Shown one piece after another: positions 16,336 through 25,326 of a DNA stretch of 64,000 nucleotides (the first letter of the stretch is position 1; the number at the start of each line of letters is the position of its first letter). The translations under genes and the position numbers were made by a program. A model generated the notes under the pieces. The model was not told where the DNA came from. It saw nothing but the letters and a program-made list of their open reading frames with translations, and did no database searches. The stretch is from Bradyrhizobium elkanii USDA 76 (GTDB taxonomy: Bacteria; Pseudomonadota; Alphaproteobacteria; Rhizobiales; Xanthobacteraceae): assembly GCF_023278185.1 (NCBI RefSeq), contig NZ_CP066356.1, forward strand, positions 1,604,001 through 1,668,000. Direction: 5' to 3'.

Positions 16336-16389
16336 CCGGCATCACGTGCGGGGCAGGCTTCGCTCGAAAACCCTGCGGGTCAGCGCATT

Positions 16390-16650
16390 TCAGCGGTCGC
16401 GCCGCCGCACCGGTTGCCGCTCGATCACGATCTCGGCGTCGCGGATCGCCACCACCGCGAACAGCAGCGCGCCGCCGATGCCGCCGATCGCGGCGCCGAG
16501 CGGCATGAAGGTGAAAAACACCAGCGTTCCGCTGTCGATACCCGAGGTTCTGGCCAATCCGATCCAGCTAAGCCCGGCTCCGATGCCGAAGGCGGCGCCG
16601 CCAAGGGCGCCCAGCGCCAGGCCAAGCACAGCGAGCAATGCGACTTTCAT
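16390..16650 (-). CDS. Small glycine-rich membrane protein
   Basis: This 86-aa protein has two predicted membrane helices rich in Gly and Ala: one at the N-terminus (MKVALLAVLGLALGALGGAA) and one in the second half (FTFMPLGAAIGGIGGALLFA). A basic tail RQPVRRRDR follows, so the C-terminus is probably cytoplasmic. The start is uncertain; an ATG 12 codons upstream is possible. Function unknown. The neighbouring reverse-strand NTF2-like gene ends 60 bases upstream, so the two may share a transcript. Confidence 0.65.
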   Translation of the reverse strand: MKVALLAVLGLALGALGGAAFGIGAGLSWIGLARTSGIDSGTLVFFTFMPLGAAIGGIGGALLFAVVAIRDAEIVIERQPVRRRDR

Positions 16651-16710
16651 GATGATTTCAGCCCCGACCGCAACAAGCCCAGTCATAGGTCAGCGCCGGG
16701 CCGTCGAGGT

Positions 16711-17181
16711 TCAACGCCGGCGTTGCGAATTTGCGTGAGCGACGTCGTCATGACCGGTCAGCGCCGCTGCGACGTCGCGCTCCAGCACCTGCTGGACGAG
16801 GTCGAAGGTGTCGATGATCTCGCGGATCTCGGTGATCTTGCCGTCGCGCAGCGTGTAGAACACCGCGACGTCGAACTGCACCACGCGGGCGTTGTTGCGC
16901 TTGCGGAAGAACACGCGCAGCTGCGCGGCGACCCGGTCGCCCTGGGTTACCACGATCGGCGCCTCGTAGCGCATGTCGGAATAGCGCTCGTGGATCGTGG
17001 TCCACATCTGGCGCAGCGCCGCCTTGCCGCGGTGCTGGCCCATATGCGGAAGAATGTCGATCGGGGCGTTGGCGAGAAACGCGACGTCGTCGCTGCACCG
17101 ATCGAGCGCGCCCTCGATGCCGCCGGCATAGTAGACGTCGAGGAAGTTCAAGACGCGCTGCCGGTTCAAATCCTCGCCCAT
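16711..17181 (-). CDS. SnoaL/NTF2-like protein
   Basis: This 156-aa protein has the NTF2-fold layout: helical start (VLNFLDVYYAGGIEGALDRC), DDVAFLANAPIDILPHMGQHRG with the usual GKAA turn, a long strand segment VAAQLRVFFRKRNNARVV and the end VFYTLRDGKITEIREIIDTF. ATG 17179-17181 has GGAG eight bases upstream. A dyad at 17242-17258 lies in the promoter region. It shares the fold and terminal motifs with the gene at 15634-16068, so the two are probably distant paralogues. Enzyme or binding activity cannot be decided. Confidence 0.75.
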   Translation of the reverse strand: MGEDLNRQRVLNFLDVYYAGGIEGALDRCSDDVAFLANAPIDILPHMGQHRGKAALRQMWTTIHERYSDMRYEAPIVVTQGDRVAAQLRVFFRKRNNARVVQFDVAVFYTLRDGKITEIREIIDTFDLVQQVLERDVAAALTGHDDVAHANSQRRR

Positions 17182-17241
17182 GCTCGACTCCGCCGGTCCG
17201 ACTCGCTCTGGCCCGGCATTGTGAACCGGAGCATTCCACAA

Positions 17242-17258
17242 TCAAACAACATGTTTGA
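17242..17258. promoter_or_regulatory. Inverted repeat upstream of the NTF2-like gene
   Basis: TCAAAC-AACAT-GTTTGA forms a 6-bp perfect dyad with a 5-base spacer, 61 bases before the reverse-strand start at 17181. It is a possible operator; the regulator is unknown. Confidence 0.35.
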
Positions 17259-17487
17259 CGCGCGAGACGCGATTAGGTTCGGCAACCAGCGCGTGCATTT
17301 TGGCACAAAATGCAGGCGGCGCGCCGGTTCGCACATTGCGTCGACGGCGGCCGTCGTGCAGGCCGCGGTTTATTCCGCGCCCACGCCACCTAAAACTTCG
17401 CGCCCGCGGCCTTGCCGCAGCACGGCCGGCCCGTATGCTTCGCGGCGGAAGGCGGCCGGACAGAGCCGCCCCGATGGGGAGAGACCA

Positions 17488-18609
17488 ATGAGGCGCATCA
17501 CCCACTTCTTCGCCGCGATCCTGTCGCTGCTGGCATGCCCGGCGATGCCGCCCGCCTTCGCACACACGCCGCAGCAGCCTGCCCACCAGCTCTACAACGA
17601 AGGCGACCTCAAGCTCGAGAGCGGCGAGGCGATCAAGGATTTCTCGATCTCCTACGTCACCCACGGCACGCTGAACGCGAAGAAGTCGAATGCCATCCTG
17701 ATGGTGACCGCGATCTCGGGCAATCATCACCGGCTCGATTTCATGATCGGCCCCGGCAAGGCACTCGACCCCGACAAGTACTTCATCGTCTGCACCGACG
17801 CGATCGGCAATGGGCTGACCACGTCGCCGAGCAATTCGAAGGTGCAGCCGCGGATGCAGTTCCCGAAATTCGCGATCCGCGACATGGTGGAATCCCAGTA
17901 CCGGCTGATGAAGGAGAAGCTCGGCATCGACCATGTCGTCGCCGTGGTCGGCCCCTCGATGGGCGGCATGCAGGCGCTGCAATGGGGCGTCAGCCATCCG
18001 GACTTCATGGACGCGCTGGTTGCGATGGTGCCGCTCGCGAAGACGCCGGCCTGGTCGGTCGCGGTGATGGAGGCCTCGCGCAAGGCGATCATGAACGATC
18101 CGGCGTGGAAGGACGGGAATTACGAGGCGCCGCCGGAGAAAGGCCTCAAGCTGTTCCGCGATATCGTCGCGCTGCTCGCGGCGCGCACGCCCGACATGTA
18201 TGCAGCGCAGTTCAAGTCCGGCCCCGACGTGCTGCCCTGGATGGCCGAGCAGGAGACCGCGCTGTGGAAACTGTTCGACGCCAACGACTGGATCTACCAG
18301 AGCTGGGCCTATGACCGGCATGATGTCGGCACCACGGCCGGGTTCGGCGGCGACACCGCGAAGGCGCTGGGCTCGATCAAGGCGAAGACGCTGATCCTCA
18401 CCGGCACCAAGGACCTGCTCAATCCCGAATTCGAGCCGAACCAGATGGGCCAGAACATCGCAGGCGTGACCATCAAGACTATCAGCCCGGGCACCGTGAC
18501 CGGCCACGCCTCGGCCGGCGGCTTCTTCCCGGCGGATGTCGAGTTTCTCAACCGCGAAACCGGCGTGTTCCTCGACGGCGTGACCGACGGCGGCAAGAAA
18601 CTGAACTGA
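17488..18609 (+). CDS. Exported alpha/beta hydrolase related to homoserine O-acetyltransferase (MetX-like)
   Basis: This 373-aa protein starts with a signal peptide (MRRITHFFAAILSLLACPAM, cut near AFA-HT). The alpha/beta hydrolase core has the nucleophile elbow GPSMGGMQ with Ser157, an acidic residue in LILTGTKDLLNPE and His in TVTGHASAGG, giving a complete Ser-Asp-His triad. The segment CTDAIGNGLTTSPSNS is typical of the MetX-like branch. True MetX is cytoplasmic, so the signal peptide argues for another substrate, such as periplasmic ester or acyl transfer. Ribosome site GGGGAGAG precedes ATG 17488. It is a single-gene unit. Confidence 0.8.
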   Translation: MRRITHFFAAILSLLACPAMPPAFAHTPQQPAHQLYNEGDLKLESGEAIKDFSISYVTHGTLNAKKSNAILMVTAISGNHHRLDFMIGPGKALDPDKYFIVCTDAIGNGLTTSPSNSKVQPRMQFPKFAIRDMVESQYRLMKEKLGIDHVVAVVGPSMGGMQALQWGVSHPDFMDALVAMVPLAKTPAWSVAVMEASRKAIMNDPAWKDGNYEAPPEKGLKLFRDIVALLAARTPDMYAAQFKSGPDVLPWMAEQETALWKLFDANDWIYQSWAYDRHDVGTTAGFGGDTAKALGSIKAKTLILTGTKDLLNPEFEPNQMGQNIAGVTIKTISPGTVTGHASAGGFFPADVEFLNRETGVFLDGVTDGGKKLN

Positions 18610-19020
18610 TCGGCTGAACCGGCCGCGCCTCGCAGACGTGCGGCGGCAGCTGTCCGCGAGTTAATGAAACCTCCGCCCGCGCGCCCGGTTGGTTCGGCGT
18701 GGGCGACGCATCCGCGATCAGGAGTTCCTTATGAGAAACACCATGCCGCTTGCCGTCGCCGCCCTGGTTGTCCCCAAATAGATCATGCGAGCGCGCACCG
18801 CGCGACGGTGAGCCGGCGCCGACGCCGGCCAAGAGGCCTTGAGCTCCTCCGGGGCCGGCCGGTGAAATCGCGCCGGCTCGCTGTCGCGGTGCGTTCGATG
18901 ACAGCTAATCCAACGACGCCGCCTTGCCGGCGGGGGGGTCGATGGTGAACCGCTTCTTCTTCCCGGAACCGGCGGTGCCGCTTCGCCGTTGATGCGGCAG
19001 CATTGCATTGGAGCCGCATC
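18610..19020. other. Intergenic region with a truncated leader-like frame
   Basis: These 411 bases contain no full gene. At 18731 an ATG with good ribosome site AGGAGTTCCTT begins MRNTMPLAVAALVVPK and stops after 16 codons (TAG 18779-18781); it looks like a signal peptide cut short. GC-rich inverted segments follow around 18815-18870. Confidence 0.55.
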
Positions 19021-19260
19021 ATGAAATCGATTGTTCTCGCGTCCGTTATTGCCGTCAGCGCGCTCGTCGCGGCGTCGCCGGCCGACGCCAAGGGCTGCAT
19101 CAAGGGCGCGATCGTCGGCGGCGTCGCCGGTCATTATGCCGGCCATCACGGCATGCTCGGCGCCGCCGCCGGTTGCCTCTACGGCCGCCATCACGCCAAG
19201 GAGCAGGCGCGGCAGCGCCAGCAGCAACAGGCACAGCCGTCGCAGCAGGAGAAGCTGTGA
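19021..19260 (+). CDS. Small exported glycine-rich protein
   Basis: This 79-aa protein has a signal peptide (MKSIVLASVIAVSALVAASP, cut near ADA-KG). The mature part is a short glycine-zipper-like stretch with two Cys (GCIKGAIVGGVAGHYAGHHG and GAAAGCLYGRHHAK), then a Gln-rich tail. The small Gly and His pattern is common among Rhizobiales envelope proteins of unknown function. Start ATG 19021 is chosen because it begins the signal peptide; an ATG six codons upstream is possible. It probably localises to the periplasm or outer membrane. Confidence 0.75.
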   Translation: MKSIVLASVIAVSALVAASPADAKGCIKGAIVGGVAGHYAGHHGMLGAAAGCLYGRHHAKEQARQRQQQQAQPSQQEKL

Positions 19261-19342
19261 AGCCACATCTCCTGGAACGTGAAGTCTCGTTCCGGGAACG
19301 CCGTCCACACCGGCTGCGTTGTCTCCGTGCGTAACGGAGACG

Positions 19343-19537
19343 ATGATGACGAAACCTAAGACAAAGACCATCCAGCCCGTTCCGGACGACAACAAGAGCC
19401 ACAAGGGCCCCGGCAGCACCCCCAGCGTTCCCATCGACACCACCAAGGGCCATCGCGACGACGAGAAGCACAACATCCGCGAGCAGGCCGCGCACGGCAA
19501 TCTGACCCAGAACACCAGCAACAAGCGGTCGGGGTAG
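19343..19537 (+). CDS. Small hydrophilic, probably disordered protein
   Basis: This 64-aa frame starts at ATG 19343 after CGGAGACG (ATG 19346 also possible). It is rich in Lys, Asp, Pro, Thr and Asn, with no hydrophobic core (TIQPVPDDNKSHKGPGSTPS), ending NLTQNTSNKRSG. Such short hydrophilic proteins in Bradyrhizobium are sometimes stress-related, but I cannot assign this one. It lies 82 bases after the exported glycine-rich gene and could share its transcript. A family 1 repeat begins seven bases after the stop. Confidence 0.55.
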   Translation: MMTKPKTKTIQPVPDDNKSHKGPGSTPSVPIDTTKGHRDDEKHNIREQAAHGNLTQNTSNKRSG

Positions 19538-19543
19538 GGTGAT

Positions 19544-19664
19544 GTCGTCCTGGCGAAAGCCAGGACCCATAACCACCCAATTCGGTAATGTGCGGGATGC
19601 CGGCCCCAATGTCGCGCAGCAATTGAGATTTGGGATAATGGGTCCTGGCTTTCGCCAGGACGAC
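19544..19664. repeat. Dispersed palindromic repeat, family 1, copy A
   Basis: The element is bounded by 26-bp perfect inverted arms (19544-19569 and 19639-19664; core CTGGCGAAAGCCAG). Related copies lie at 42622-42743 and 57906-58027, with ends reading GTCGTCC(T/C)GGCGAA. About 120 bp long, non-coding and intergenic in all three cases. A transposase-mobilised MITE or REP-like origin is possible. Confidence 0.85.
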
Positions 19665-19684
19665 GATGAAAATCCGATTCTCTC

Positions 19685-21010
19685 CTAGGCCACCGACACG
19701 ATCGGGGGTTTTGCCAACAGCGCCGCTCTGCGGTCATGAACCAGATTTTCCAGGCGGTGGGCCACGACGTTCAGCGTCGCGGGGTCGACCGCATTTTCAT
19801 CGCCCGCCTCGGCCTTGAGGCGTTCGCCCTTCAGGATATTGTCTATCTCATCCTCGATGGCCGAAAGTTCGCTCTCGAAGCTGACCGTGCGGATCCGGCG
19901 CGCAAGGCCGTAAAGGGTGTCGAGGGGCCCCTCGCGGAATTGGGGCTGGCCGATGCCCAAGAACTTCCATGCGGCAGCAAGGACGGAAGCAATGCCTCCA
20001 AGGATCATCGGGCCCAGATAGATGTAGTTGCTGTACTCATCGAGGAAACTCTGTGTCGTGCCGTTGTACACGGCCAGAGCTCCAGGATGAACGGGAAGGT
20101 AGGCGTCCGCGTCGGTGCTGGGAGACGTGATCTGGGCGAACAGAGGATTCTCCCGCAGCAGTTCCCTCCGCACCTTCAGGATGCTCTGGGTCAGATTCGT
20201 CGCAACGTCGGTGCTGAGGCTCTTTTGCGCGACAAGATAGAGCGACGTCCGCAGTGTCGTCACATCGTCATCGGGGACAGGAGGCGATCCGCGCAGGGTG
20301 CCCTTGGGCACGTCGAAGCTCTCATAGGCGCGATTGCCGTCAGCAATGGCCGCGGCCGCGTCGATCGGGATCAGCACCGGGGTGGCTTTGGTACCTTGCG
20401 GGAAAAAGCCCTTCACCAGCGCAATGTATTTCCCGGTCAGGGGGATGACGACAAGCAAGGCGTTGACCTGCTTTGACTGAACGGCTTTCCGGGCATCGGG
20501 CAAGCTGAGGTTCCTGAAAACCGTCTTGTTGCGGGCAAGGTCGTAGGCATTATTCAACACATCGACGATTTTGGCGTTTGCATCGCCTCCGAGCACGCCC
20601 ACGGTCTGACCCTTGAGCTTGCTGATGCTGTCGATGGATGAACCGGGGGGAGCGATCAGAAGTACGGTCATGTGCGACAGCACGACAATGGCCTGCGCCT
20701 TGGACACGTCGCCGACGTCGCCGCGAACGGCAGCGAGATCGACAGCTCCCGCAGCGAACTGCTTGCCCGATTCCACGGCTGTTCCGGTGTCGATGACCTT
20801 CAACCGCACCGAAGCGCCGTCTGAGACAAGCTGATTGGCGATCGCCGACATCGCGCTGGCTGCTTCTCCGTCGATCGAGCCGACCGCCACCGTTAGCGTG
20901 ACCGGACGACTGTACCAACGATATCCATAGAGCCCGGCTGCCGTGCAGAGCAGGACCACGCCAGCCAGCGAAATAACACGGAGCCAGAGCGGCATTCTGA
21001 CCGAAATCAT
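19685..21010 (-). CDS. Membrane-anchored TAXI-type (NMT1/TRAP) solute-binding protein
   Basis: This 441-aa protein has an N-terminal membrane helix (about residues 9-28), a periplasmic type-2 binding-protein domain (40-320) with TLTVAVGSIDGEAASAMSAI and SKLKGQTVGVLGGDANAKIV typical of TAXI receptors, a second helix (about 331-350) and a 90-residue cytoplasmic tail with acidic helix FESELSAIEDEIDNILKG. Standard TAXI proteins are free periplasmic subunits of TRAP transporters; no permease gene is nearby. The two anchors suggest a sensor or a receptor serving a distant permease. A FixK/FNR-like box lies 65 bases upstream. Confidence 0.82.
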   Translation of the reverse strand: MISVRMPLWLRVISLAGVVLLCTAAGLYGYRWYSRPVTLTVAVGSIDGEAASAMSAIANQLVSDGASVRLKVIDTGTAVESGKQFAAGAVDLAAVRGDVGDVSKAQAIVVLSHMTVLLIAPPGSSIDSISKLKGQTVGVLGGDANAKIVDVLNNAYDLARNKTVFRNLSLPDARKAVQSKQVNALLVVIPLTGKYIALVKGFFPQGTKATPVLIPIDAAAAIADGNRAYESFDVPKGTLRGSPPVPDDDVTTLRTSLYLVAQKSLSTDVATNLTQSILKVRRELLRENPLFAQITSPSTDADAYLPVHPGALAVYNGTTQSFLDEYSNYIYLGPMILGGIASVLAAAWKFLGIGQPQFREGPLDTLYGLARRIRTVSFESELSAIEDEIDNILKGERLKAEAGDENAVDPATLNVVAHRLENLVHDRRAALLAKPPIVSVA

Positions 21011-21354
21011 GACGACTTCCCCGATCCCGGAACAACTGCGATTTTAAAATCTATCGGGCAGGGGGTGTCGATGATTGATACAGGTCAAGGGAGCTTTGGC
21101 CAAACGGCGCCCCGGGGACGCGACGAGTGAGCCGTCGTGACCCCCATCACGTCTCGGGTGGAAGCGCACAGCTGGATTGGCGGCATCGGATCATCCGATT
21201 GCCTGAACCAAAAGACCGCTGCCATGACGCTATTGCCGGCCAACGGTCGCGCTGCAGCTCGTAACGATGATGATCGGGATGTCGCTGCTGGCGGTCGCGG
21301 TGGTCAGTGTGGGCTGAGCTTGCGCTTCGCCGCCGATCGGCCTTATCTGCGCGC
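21011..21354. other. Intergenic region with FNR/FixK-like box
   Basis: No convincing gene was found in 344 bases. Near 21250-21318 a short frame ends in MMIGMSLLAVAVVSVG, possibly the end of a lost membrane protein. The regulatory box at 21075-21088 is the main feature. Confidence 0.55.
21075..21088 (-). promoter_or_regulatory. FNR/FixK-type box upstream of the TAXI receptor gene
   Basis: TTGATACAGGTCAA fits the TTGA-N6-TCAA dyad recognised by FNR/FixK/NnrR regulators. Its centre is about 71 bases before the ATG, which would allow a class II position near -41 with a leader of about 30 bases. Match by motif only. Confidence 0.5.
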
Positions 21355-21855
21355 ATGCAGATCAGGGACGAACGCGATGAAGACGCCGTCGCGATCAGCC
21401 GCATCACGGCGGCGGCATTCGCGGAGGCGCCGCACAGCAGCGGTACCGAAGCCCGCATCGTCGAGGCGCTGCGCGCAGCCGGCGCGTTGACAATCTCGCT
21501 GGTGGCCGTATCCGATGATGGCCACATCATCGGTCATGTCGCCTTCTCGCCGGTGCAGATCAATGGCGCATCAGGACGCTGGCACGGCCTCGGCCCGGTC
21601 TCGGTCGCACCGGATATGCAACGCCAGGGTATCGGCGGTGCGCTGATCCGCGCGGGATTGGCCCGCCTCGCGGCCCTGAACGCCGACGGCTGCGTCCTGC
21701 TCGGCGATCCCGCCTACTACCGCCGCTTCGGCTTCGTCAGTGATCCCGCGCTGACCTATGGTGGTGAGGCGAGCCTGTATTTTCAGCGGCTGGTGTTGAA
21801 GGGCAAGGCGCCCGAGGGGGATGTGAGCTACCATTCGGCGTTCGATGTCGTGTGA
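21355..21855 (+). CDS. GNAT-family N-acetyltransferase (YhbS-like)
   Basis: This 166-aa protein begins MQIRDERDEDAVAISRITAA, the usual first strand and helix of GNAT enzymes. The acetyl-CoA site is GLGPVSVAPDMQRQGIGGAL, with the Q/R-x-x-G-x-G/A loop. VLLGDPAYYRRFGFV follows, a segment typical of the YhbS branch. It transfers acetyl from acetyl-CoA to an unknown amine in the cytoplasm. ATG 21355 is chosen by alignment; an upstream in-frame start at 21307 gives non-homologous residues and there is no strong ribosome site. Confidence 0.85.
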   Translation: MQIRDERDEDAVAISRITAAAFAEAPHSSGTEARIVEALRAAGALTISLVAVSDDGHIIGHVAFSPVQINGASGRWHGLGPVSVAPDMQRQGIGGALIRAGLARLAALNADGCVLLGDPAYYRRFGFVSDPALTYGGEASLYFQRLVLKGKAPEGDVSYHSAFDVV

Positions 21856-21882
21856 TCGAGGAGAGGCTGAAGATGAAGCTGT

Positions 21883-22299
21883 CTATGGCAGCGTCATCTC
21901 CTCGATCCGCGCCGGCACCGCGCGAAAATCGCTGAACCGCGCCCAGTTCGGCCGTATCCGCACATAGCCGATGTTCGGCCATGTCTCGCGCTCCGGCCCG
22001 TCGGGCCACGCCGCGAAATACACCTGCTTGCAGGCGGTGAGCTCCGCGCCGCTCGGGAAGTCCGCGGCGCCCTCGACCTGTGCGGTCTGCTCGGCGTCCC
22101 AACCGATCACCAGCGCCGCGCGCGGATCGCCGCGGAGGTTCTGGTATTTGCGCGAGGTGGTCAGCGTGTCGAAGATGATCTCAAGATTGTCGCTGACCGC
22201 GATGCCGACGACCGCCGCCTGGGGCGCGCCGTCGTGAACCGTGCTGACCACAGCGAGCCGATGCATCCGCAGGAAGGCGAGAAGCTCGGCGCGCGTCAT
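21883..22299 (-). CDS. Pyridoxamine 5'-phosphate oxidase-like flavin-binding protein
   Basis: This 138-aa split-barrel protein has the N-terminal helix ELLAFLRMHRLAVVSTVHDG, a strand pair with TLTTSRKYQNLRGDPRAALV, and VEGAADFPSGAELTACKQVY, typical of the PNPOx-like superfamily that binds FMN or F420. Its start lies three bases after the uvrB stop (TAGATCATG), so it is probably cotranscribed with uvrB, though a functional link is unknown. Likely role: flavin-dependent reductase or oxidase in the cytoplasm. Confidence 0.8.
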   Translation of the reverse strand: MTRAELLAFLRMHRLAVVSTVHDGAPQAAVVGIAVSDNLEIIFDTLTTSRKYQNLRGDPRAALVIGWDAEQTAQVEGAADFPSGAELTACKQVYFAAWPDGPERETWPNIGYVRIRPNWARFSDFRAVPARIEEMTLP

Positions 22300-22302
22300 G
22301 AT

Positions 22303-25215
22303 CTACCTCTTCTTCCACCCGCCCCGTTTCCCTGGCGCGCCGCCGCTGCTCCTCGGCGACGGCCCGAACTCCGGCCCCGACTGCCGTGAGTCGGTCGGCT
22401 GGATGATGCGGCTCGTGGTGCCGAACGGCTTTGCGGGCAGTGCACCGCTTGGGCGGAAGGGCAGCGATTCCGGGCCGTGCATTTCGTCGAGGTCGGGCTT
22501 GTGCACGCGCGAGCCGGACTTGCCGCCGCGGCTTGCCTTGAGCGAGGTCTGCGCCGACTTGTTCTTCAATGCGCTGACCGGCAGGTTGGCGGCATCGCCG
22601 TATTTTCGGGTGCCGGCATAGGCGCCGGCCTGTTTCTGCACGTTGCGCTGCTTGGCGGTGGGATCGTCGACCACGGCCATCTCGGTGGCGCGCAGCCGTT
22701 TGACCTCGTCGCGCAGGCGGGCCGCTTCCTCGAAGTTCAGGTCGGCCGCGGCCTCGCGCATCCGCGTTTCGAGGTCGCTCAGCACGGCCTCGAAATTATG
22801 CCCGATCGAGATCACGTCGTCCGCCATGCCGCCGTCGCCGATCTCGACCAGCACATGGTCGCGCTCATAGACGGAGTTGAGGATGTCGCCGATCGACTTC
22901 TTCACGCTCTCCGGCGTGATGCCGTTGGCCTCGTTGTACTCGACCTGCTTCTCGCGGCGGCGCGTGGTCTCGGCCATCGCGCGCTCCATCGAGCCGGTCA
23001 TGCTGTCGGCATAGAGGATCACCTTGCCGTCGACGTTGCGCGCGGCGCGGCCGATGGTCTGGATCAGCGAGGTCTCGCTACGCAGAAAGCCTTCCTTGTC
23101 GGCGTCGAGGATCGCGACCAGCGCGCATTCGGGAATGTCGAGGCCCTCGCGCAACAGGTTGATGCCGACCAGCGCGTCGAACGCGCCGAGCCTGAGGTCC
23201 CGGATGATCTCGATGCGCTCGATCGTGTCGATATCCGAGTGCATGTAGCGGACGCGGATGCCCTGCTCGTGCAGATATTCGGTGAGGTCCTCCGCCATGC
23301 GCTTGGTGAGCACCGTGATCAGCGAGCGATAGCCGGCCGCCGCGGTGGCGCGCACCTCGCCGACGAGATCGTCGACCTGGGTGCGGGCAGGGCGGATGTC
23401 CACGGGAGGATCGATCAGGCCGGTCGGACGGATCACCTGCTCGACGAACACGCCGCCGCTTTCGTTCAGCTCCCAGCCGCTCGGCGTCGCCGACACCGCC
23501 ACCGTCTGCGGCCGCATCATGTCCCACTCCTCGAAGCGGAGCGGGCGGTTGTCCATGCAGGAGGGCAGGCGGAAGCCGTATTCGGCGAGCGTCGCCTTGC
23601 GGCGGAAGTCGCCGCGGAACATGGCGCCGATCTGCGGCACGGTGACGTGGCTCTCGTCGGCGAAGATCAGCGCGTTGTCCGGCACATATTCGAACAGCGT
23701 CGGCGGCGGCTCGCCGGGGCGGCGGCCGGTGAGGTAACGCGAATAGTTCTCGATGCCGGCGCAGCTTCCGGTCGCCTCCATCATCTCGAGATCGAAGGTG
23801 GTGCGCTGCTCGAGGCGCTGCGCCTCCAGCAGGCGTCCCTGGTCGTTGAGCTGGTCGAGCCGCTGCTTCAGCTCCGATTTGATCGACTTGATCGCCTGCA
23901 CCAGCGTCGGGCGCGGCGTCACATAGTGCGAATTGGCGTACATCTTGATGAATTCGAGCTCGTCCTGCTTGTGGCCGGTGAGCGGATCGAACTCCTCGAT
24001 GGTCTCGATGGTGTCGCCGAACAGGTTCACGCGCCAGGCGCGGTCCTCATAGTGCGCCGGGAAGATGTCGATGACGTCGCCGCGGACGCGGAAGGTGCCG
24101 CGGGTGAACTCGGCCTGGGTGCGCTTGTATTGCAGCGCGACCAGGTCGGCGATCAATTGCCGCTGGTCGATGCGCTCGCCCTTCTTCAGCGCGAAGGTCA
24201 TCGCGGTGTAGGTCTCGACCGAGCCGATACCGTAGATGCAGGACACCGAGGCGACGATGATGACGTCGTCGCGCTCGAGCAGCGCGCGCGTCGCCGAGTG
24301 GCGCATGCGGTCGATCTGCTCGTTGATCGAGGAATCCTTCTCGATATAGGTGTCGGTGCGCGGGACGTAGGCTTCCGGCTGGTAGTAGTCGTAATAGCTG
24401 ACGAAATACTCGACGGCGTTGTCGGGGAAGAAGTTCTTGAACTCGCCATAGAGCTGGGCAGCCAGCGTCTTGTTCGGCGCCAGGATCAGCGCCGGGCGCT
24501 GCGTCGCCTCGATCACCTTGGCCATGGTGTAGGTCTTGCCCGAGCCGGTGACGCCGAGCAGCACCTGGGTGCGGTCGTTGCGGTCGATGCCCTCGACCAG
24601 TTCGGCGATCGCGGTCGGCTGGTCGCCCTTCGGCTGGTAGTCGGACTTGATCTCGAAGCGCACGCCGCCTTCGGATTTCTCCGGGCGCGGCGGGCGGTGC
24701 GGGGTCCACACCCGCATCGAGCCGTCGTCCTTGCGGAATTCCGGACGGCCGTCGCGGATCAGGTTCTCCAGCGCGTCGGCGGTCGCCTTGACTCCGAGCG
24801 CCTCCATCTTGCTGCGCGGCGGCCGCGCCAGGGCCTCCTCGTCGTCCTCGGCGGTCGGCAGGCCGAGCTGCCGTGCCAGTTCCGGATCGAGCGTCGGGAT
24901 GGTGGCCGAGGTGCCGTAATTGGCCTGCGGGGCCTCGCCGAGGCCCGAAGTATCGCGCCTGGCGACGCCCTCGCTGGTCTCGCGCGTCGACGCCCGCGCG
25001 CGATGCGCGGCGGCCTCGCCGCCGGCGCGGCGGTCCCAGGAATTGTCCGGCGGCGGCTGCAGGCCGGTGCCCGAGCCCATGCCGGCATCGCCGCGGTTGA
25101 TCGCCGGATTGAGCAACTCGGCAAGCGCGGGCCCGATCGGGAGGACCTCGGGCCGATGTGCTTTGGATTTGGGGGTTTTGCCGGGCTTTTTCGGAGTGTT
25201 CGGTGTCTTCGCCAT
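22303..25215 (-). CDS. uvrB: Excinuclease ABC subunit B
   Basis: This 970-aa helicase-like subunit of nucleotide excision repair is longer than the usual 670 or so. After a low-complexity N-terminal extension (residues 1-185) comes [20 protein letters not shown], Walker A GVTGSGKT (221-228), the damage-sensing hairpin [12 protein letters not shown] and the DESH box, and motif [16 protein letters not shown] UvrC-binding UVR motif ([15 protein letters not shown]) lies near the end, then a basic disordered tail rich in Gly, Lys and Arg. UvrB with UvrA verifies damage and recruits UvrC. The ATG at 25213-25215 begins [10 protein letters not shown]; an internal start is possible. Confidence 0.96.
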   Translation of the reverse strand: MAKTPNTPKKPGKTPKSKAHRPEVLPIGPALAELLNPAINRGDAGMGSGTGLQPPPDNSWDRRAGGEAAAHRARASTRETSEGVARRDTSGLGEAPQANYGTSATIPTLDPELARQLGLPTAEDDEEALARPPRSKMEALGVKATADALENLIRDGRPEFRKDDGSMRVWTPHRPPRPEKSEGGVRFEIKSDYQPKGDQPTAIAELVEGIDRNDRTQVLLGVTGSGKTYTMAKVIEATQRPALILAPNKTLAAQLYGEFKNFFPDNAVEYFVSYYDYYQPEAYVPRTDTYIEKDSSINEQIDRMRHSATRALLERDDVIIVASVSCIYGIGSVETYTAMTFALKKGERIDQRQLIADLVALQYKRTQAEFTRGTFRVRGDVIDIFPAHYEDRAWRVNLFGDTIETIEEFDPLTGHKQDELEFIKMYANSHYVTPRPTLVQAIKSIKSELKQRLDQLNDQGRLLEAQRLEQRTTFDLEMMEATGSCAGIENYSRYLTGRRPGEPPPTLFEYVPDNALIFADESHVTVPQIGAMFRGDFRRKATLAEYGFRLPSCMDNRPLRFEEWDMMRPQTVAVSATPSGWELNESGGVFVEQVIRPTGLIDPPVDIRPARTQVDDLVGEVRATAAAGYRSLITVLTKRMAEDLTEYLHEQGIRVRYMHSDIDTIERIEIIRDLRLGAFDALVGINLLREGLDIPECALVAILDADKEGFLRSETSLIQTIGRAARNVDGKVILYADSMTGSMERAMAETTRRREKQVEYNEANGITPESVKKSIGDILNSVYERDHVLVEIGDGGMADDVISIGHNFEAVLSDLETRMREAAADLNFEEAARLRDEVKRLRATEMAVVDDPTAKQRNVQKQAGAYAGTRKYGDAANLPVSALKNKSAQTSLKASRGGKSGSRVHKPDLDEMHGPESLPFRPSGALPAKPFGTTSRIIQPTDSRQSGPEFGPSPRSSGGAPGKRGGWKKR

Positions 25216-25326
25216 GCCCCGAATATGGGACGAGTCCGGCAGCGAGAAAAGGGCAAACGGCGGCCGGATAGCTGTACGGGCGAGGCTGCTGACAGCAGGG
25301 TGTCAGCAGGCGGCGCCGTCGCGGAG

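Larger units (their letters stand above)
16069..16389. other. Intergenic region with strong hairpin and dispersed element
   Basis: No gene was seen in these 321 bases. They hold a perfect 15-bp stem with 3-base loop (16257-16289), without a T tract on either strand, and from 16302 a stretch CTGACGCGTTTTCTTGACAC followed by GAACCGGCATCCAC that matches a second site at 25877-25929. Confidence 0.6.

Noticed and set aside
16315..17487. Long in-frame extension upstream of the MetX-like hydrolase
   Set aside because: It runs antisense through the NTF2-like and membrane protein genes; the signal peptide and GGGGAGAG site fix the start at 17488.
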